Assembly (NCBI GenBank): GCA_045657645.1
Contig: JAZOTL010000001.1
Span: 1-9,300, forward strand
DNA: 9,300 bases
Direction: 5' to 3'
Source: RGIG7300 sp045657645
GTDB taxonomy: Bacteria; Bacillota; Clostridia; Oscillospirales; CAG-272
A model generated the notes under the pieces. That model was not told where the DNA came from. It saw only the letters and a list, made by a program, of their open reading frames with translations, and made no database searches. Positions 6,835 through 9,300 of this stretch are shown one piece after another. The stretch's first letter is position 1. Each line of letters starts with the position of its first letter. The translations under genes were made by a program, and so were the position numbers.

Positions 6835-6857
6835 TATGTTTTTTAATAAAATTTCCC

Positions 6858-6886
6858 TTGAATTTTATAATACACTGTGATATAAT
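6858..6886 (+). promoter_or_regulatory. Predicted sigma-A promoter, rightward
   Basis: TTGAAT (6858-6863) and a perfect TATAAT (6881-6886) are separated by 17 nt, and the -10 is extended by TGA (6878-6880). Transcription should start near 6893, leaving a leader of about 63 nt before the membrane-protein gene at 6956. It is back to back with the leftward promoter, the two -35 boxes lying only 23 bp apart. It probably drives the membrane protein, lipoprotein and alr genes together, because no other promoter is evident before alr. Confidence 0.8.
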
Positions 6887-6955
6887 AGTTGCAATATATG
6901 TCGTAATAATGCATTTGTCTGCATTTTTACCCTATAAATGTTTCGGAGGTATCTA

Positions 6956-7507
6956 ATGAACGAAATTACCAACCACGCCGAGTTAACGGTAGAAAAGAAA
7001 GTTGAAGGTACATATAAAAGAGACCGTAACCTTATGAAGTTAGCATACATTGCCGCTCTTATAATCGTAATGGCAATACTTGAGTTTAACTTCTTTGCTA
7101 TTCTTCTTATTCCGCTTTATCCCTTCCTTCTCACCAAGCTTATTATACCTGCAACATGGTATATAGTTGATATCGAAGAAAAGATGGACATCTCCGGCGG
7201 TACCCTCACCCTTATGCACGTATACGGCAAGAGAAAACATAAAGAGCTTTGCAAGGTAAGAGTAAGCGCTTTTGATGCTATAGCTCCCTACCGTGATGAA
7301 TACAAGGTTGCTGCAGATAAGTTTGCAGAAACTGCCGACAAGCGTATCGAGTGTGTTTCCTCTATGAGCCACCCCGACGTTTACTGTGCTTACGGTACAA
7401 ACGATTTTGACGAAAAGATAGTAGTATACTTTGAGGTTACCGAAAAGGCCCTCAAGGTTATGAAGTTCCTTAACAAGAACACCGTTATCGTACCCGTATC
7501 AAGATAA
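6956..7507 (+). CDS. Unrecognised membrane-anchored protein with two hydrophobic helices
   Basis: I do not recognise this 183-residue protein. Residues 1-27 are charged and polar. Two closely spaced hydrophobic segments (about 28-43 and 46-70, joined by the short E-F-N turn) form a helical hairpin with almost no loop. Residues 71-183 are a soluble domain that alternates short beta-like stretches (YIVDIEEKMDISGGTLTLMHVYG, and KIVVYFEVTE near 154) and ends in a helix (ALKVMKFLNKN, 165-175). Two helices followed by a beta-rich domain with a final helix recall bacterial PH-like membrane proteins, but that is inference from pattern only. The ATG at 6956 is preferred over the in-frame ATG at 6938 because GGAGGT (6945-6950) lies 5 nt before it. 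With both termini on one side of the hairpin, the positive-inside rule (KRDRNLMK) places them in the cytoplasm. Confidence 0.88.
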   Translation: MNEITNHAELTVEKKVEGTYKRDRNLMKLAYIAALIIVMAILEFNFFAILLIPLYPFLLTKLIIPATWYIVDIEEKMDISGGTLTLMHVYGKRKHKELCKVRVSAFDAIAPYRDEYKVAADKFAETADKRIECVSSMSHPDVYCAYGTNDFDEKIVVYFEVTEKALKVMKFLNKNTVIVPVSR

Positions 7508-7525
7508 TTTTTTCATCACTCATAA

Positions 7526-7556
7526 CACCTCCGCATAGAATGATATGCGGAGGTTT
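7526..7556 (+). promoter_or_regulatory. Hairpin burying the lipoprotein ribosome binding site
   Basis: ACCTCCGCATA (7526-7536) pairs perfectly over 11 bp with TATGCGGAGGT (7543-7553) around a GAATGA loop, followed by only four T (7553-7556). The right arm contains the GGAGG (7548-7552) that must serve as the ribosome binding site of the gene starting at 7563; the left arm with its preceding base reads CACCTCC, the same as the 16S anti-Shine-Dalgarno. It could be a weak terminator for the upstream gene, a structure that limits translation of the next one, or both. Confidence 0.7.
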
Positions 7557-7562
7557 TGCAGT

Positions 7563-8060
7563 ATGAAAAGAATAATTATTACCCTTGTTATAATAACTTC
7601 ACTTTTTTGTGTGTCCTGTTCAAAGGACCAGTCCCCTGTTTTAAATTATCAAAACTACCCCATGACGGTCAGCGGAGTGTTTTGCGGCAATGATCTTACC
7701 GCAGCTATCGATATAACCCTTACCTCACAAGGGTGCGGAGAGGTAAAGATAAATTCTCCCGAGACCCTGGCAGGCTATACCTTCAAGATAACTCCCGACG
7801 GAACTACCGTTTATTACGATAATCTTGAAATACCCATAAGCACCGGGGACCTACCCCTTTATGCAAAAAAGGCTATCGAAATGCTCTCGGTTGCGCCCGA
7901 AAAAATAACCGATGAAAGCATTGAGCCTACCCAAACCGTAACAAAGCTTATTTATAAAAACGAAGAATTTACCGTATATATAAAAAACGGAGAGGAATTC
8001 CCCTATCTTATAGAAAGCGCAAACGCCTCCTTTGAGATAGACACCGTTATATACCAATAA
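7563..8060 (+). CDS. Small predicted lipoprotein, function unknown
   Basis: This 165-residue protein starts with a short lipoprotein-type signal peptide: positive K2-R3, hydrophobic I4-F15, and a cysteine at 19 in the sequence FCVSCSKD. The lipobox C-V-S-C is acceptable at -2 and -1 but has Cys instead of Leu/Val/Ile at -3. The mature part is a polar, beta-rich domain (GVFCGNDLTAAIDITL, GEVKINSPETLAGYTFKI, TTVYYDNLEIPI) in a style seen in small secreted clostridial lipoproteins, but I do not recognise a family. The upstream in-frame ATG at 7545 is rejected because it lies inside the ribosome-binding hairpin, and the ATG at 7563 gives a clean signal peptide 10 nt after GGAGG. It lies between the membrane protein and alr, so an extracytoplasmic or wall-linked role is plausible but unproven. 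Confidence 0.85.
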   Translation: MKRIIITLVIITSLFCVSCSKDQSPVLNYQNYPMTVSGVFCGNDLTAAIDITLTSQGCGEVKINSPETLAGYTFKITPDGTTVYYDNLEIPISTGDLPLYAKKAIEMLSVAPEKITDESIEPTQTVTKLIYKNEEFTVYIKNGEEFPYLIESANASFEIDTVIYQ

Positions 8061-8083
8061 ATCAAGGAAAGAAAAAAGCTAAA

Positions 8084-9187
8084 ATGCATACCAACAGATT
8101 CAGTAACGCGGCAGCCTACGTAGATTTAGAGGCTCTGCGAAAAAACTACAACGAAATAAACAGACGCACGGGTAATTCAAAGATAATTGCCGTAGTTAAA
8201 GCTAACGCATACGGCCACGGTGTTAAAGAATGCTCCCGCGTCTTCTATGAGTGCGGATGCAGATTTTTTGCAGTTGCAAACATAGCAGAAGCCCTTGAGG
8301 TGCGTAGTTATCTGCCCGATGTAGAAATACTGATACTGGGAGTATGCTCACCCGATGCCGCAGAGTTGCTTTGCGATAATAACATCACCGTAGCTCTTGG
8401 TTCCCTTGAAAGCGCAAAGGCATTTGCTTCCCACGTTACAGGCAAAAAGTTAAAATGCCACCTGAAGCTTGATACGGGTATGAACAGAATAGGCTTTAGC
8501 ACTTCCCCCTCTGACTATGATAAAATAACAGAGGCATATAGCTTGAAGGAACTTGACATATGCGGTATGTTCAGCCATTTTGCCTGTGCCGATATGCCTG
8601 GCAGTCCTATGACAGACGTTCAGCTTAGCCGTTTTAACGAAACAAAGCAATGGATGATATCTACGGGTATAAACCCCGGAGTTTGCCATATAGCAAATAG
8701 TGCAGCAGCACTCTACAGACCCGATGCAAGACTTGATTACGTGCGATGCGGTATAATACTCTACGGCCTTGACCCTTCAAGTGATACCCCTGCTACAGGA
8801 CTTATCCCTGCAATGAGCCTGCAAAGCCACGTTTCACACACCCATATACTTAAAAAGGGTGAAAGCGTTGGCTACGGCGCAACCTTTACCGCTGATAGAG
8901 ATATGGAGCTTGCAACCATACCCGTAGGCTATGCAGACGGCTTTATGCGTGCTTACGCAAACGGCGGATACGTGGTAATTAACTCCCACAGGTGCCCTAT
9001 AGTGGGACGTATATGTATGGATCAGTTTATGGTAGATGCAACGGACGCTGACGTGAAACCGGGAGATACGGTAGTATTTTTTGACCGCTACAACTCTGTA
9101 AATAACCTGGCAACAGCGGCAGGCACTATAAACTACGAGTGTGTTTGCCTGCTATCTGAAAGAGTGGAAAGAAGCTATACAAAATAA
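8084..9187 (+). CDS. alr: Alanine racemase
   Basis: Alanine racemase is the PLP enzyme that supplies D-alanine for peptidoglycan. The 367-residue length is normal for this fold-III barrel plus C-terminal beta domain. The PLP lysine is K39 in VVKANAYGHG. Further signatures are KLDTGMNRIGF (128-138, R135 near the PLP ring), SHFACAD (164-170), HIANSAA (202-208), VRCGIILYG (220-228), the second catalytic base Y264 in GYGATF, and IPVGYADGF and GRICMDQFMVD (308-318) with C311, M312 and D313 of the substrate pocket. No key residue is missing. The start follows an AAGGAAAG site (8064-8071) 12 nt away, a rather weak and distant ribosome binding site. The gene follows the lipoprotein by 23 nt and is probably co-transcribed with it. 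Confidence 0.97.
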   Translation: MHTNRFSNAAAYVDLEALRKNYNEINRRTGNSKIIAVVKANAYGHGVKECSRVFYECGCRFFAVANIAEALEVRSYLPDVEILILGVCSPDAAELLCDNNITVALGSLESAKAFASHVTGKKLKCHLKLDTGMNRIGFSTSPSDYDKITEAYSLKELDICGMFSHFACADMPGSPMTDVQLSRFNETKQWMISTGINPGVCHIANSAAALYRPDARLDYVRCGIILYGLDPSSDTPATGLIPAMSLQSHVSHTHILKKGESVGYGATFTADRDMELATIPVGYADGFMRAYANGGYVVINSHRCPIVGRICMDQFMVDATDADVKPGDTVVFFDRYNSVNNLATAAGTINYECVCLLSERVERSYTK

Positions 9188-9202
9188 CTCTCTGCTGTTC
9201 AC

Positions 9203-9231
9203 TTGACATAACCTTTATATTATGGTATCAT
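9203..9231 (+). promoter_or_regulatory. Predicted strong promoter of the tRNA-Leu gene
   Basis: A perfect -35 TTGACA (9203-9208) and TATCAT (9226-9231, five of six -10 matches) are exactly 17 nt apart, and TGG (9223-9225) supplies an extended -10. Transcription should start near 9238, 44 nt before the tRNA. This is typical of stable-RNA promoters. Its -10 box is the outer end of the inverted repeat at 9226-9263. Confidence 0.8.
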
Positions 9232-9263
9232 ATACTTCCGAGCGAATTCGGAAGTATATGATA
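9226..9263. repeat. Perfect 16-bp inverted repeat between alr and tRNA-Leu
   Basis: TATCATATACTTCCGA (9226-9241) is the exact reverse complement of TCGGAAGTATATGATA (9248-9263), with a 6-nt centre GCGAAT. No T run follows the right arm, so it is a poor intrinsic terminator, although in alr read-through RNA it would make a stable hairpin. Because the predicted tRNA transcript starts inside the left arm, the full hairpin is not in the tRNA precursor; as DNA, the palindrome covers about -12 to +26 of that promoter. Confidence 0.85.
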
Positions 9264-9281
9264 TATTTAAAATATTCATCT

Positions 9282-9300
9282 GCGGGTGTGGCGGAATTGG
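9282..9300 (+). tRNA. tRNA-Leu, 5' part only
   Basis: The last 19 bases fit the start of a leucine tRNA: a 7-nt acceptor strand GCGGGTG, T8 and G9, the 3-nt D stem GCG, then the D-loop GAATTGG with the G18-G19 pair. The pattern TGGCGGAATTGG is characteristic of bacterial tRNA-Leu. The anticodon, variable arm and 3' end are outside the window, so the isoacceptor cannot be named. A strong promoter lies just upstream. Confidence 0.85.

Noticed and set aside
6908..6925. Small inverted repeat AATGCA / TGCATT in the leader of the membrane-protein gene
   Set aside because: Only 6 bp and AT-rich with no further structure; too weak to call a riboswitch or attenuator.
7507..7512. Run of T right after the membrane-protein stop as a terminator
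   Set aside because: No stem precedes the run; the only hairpin nearby is the one at 7526-7553.

Overview
The window looks like chromosomal DNA of a low-to-mid GC Firmicute, most likely an anaerobic gut-type Clostridium relative (Oscillospiraceae/Ruminococcaceae style). The grounds are strong GGAGG-type ribosome binding sites, TTGACA/TATAAT-type promoters, the pgk-tpiA pair, the UPF0237 (ACT)/UPF0210 (DUF711) pair, and a DUF554 membrane protein. No mobile element, CRISPR array or phage gene is visible. No stretch over 300 bases lacks a gene; the longest gap is the divergent promoter region at 6760-6955.

Layout. Positions 1-1935 (+) hold the 3' part of pgk followed by tpiA, two glycolytic genes with the codon bias of highly expressed genes. 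A symmetrical hairpin at 1950-1985 ends this operon and also the convergent operon from the right. Positions 1984-6759 (-) hold six tightly packed genes. In transcription order they are a small ACT-domain protein (UPF0237), a DUF711/UPF0210 protein, a DUF554 membrane protein, a UPF0309 SIS-domain sugar-phosphate isomerase-like protein, a BadF/BadG-type N-acetylglucosamine-kinase-like protein, and a PHP-domain phosphoesterase. Gaps are -1 to 24 nt, and several stop codons lie in or against the next ribosome binding site, so this reads as one translationally coupled operon.

Positions 6760-6955 carry back-to-back promoters. Rightward (+) come an unrecognised two-helix membrane protein, a small predicted lipoprotein whose ribosome binding site lies inside a perfect 11-bp hairpin, and alanine racemase (alr). 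The window ends in the first 19 bases of a tRNA-Leu gene, preceded by a near-consensus promoter whose -10 box is the outer edge of a perfect 16-bp inverted repeat.

Working together: pgk and tpiA serve lower glycolysis, and alr supplies D-alanine for peptidoglycan. The six-gene operon joins a putative small-molecule sensor (ACT) and an uncharacterised DUF711 protein to a sugar kinase, a sugar isomerase and a phosphoesterase. By inference this is a phosphosugar or amino-sugar salvage module, but no gene in it has a specific substrate that can be read from sequence. The points most worth a second look are that operon, the palindromes over the -10/+1 regions of two promoters, the hairpin masking the lipoprotein ribosome binding site, and the first ~50 bases, which do not match the expected Pgk N-terminus.
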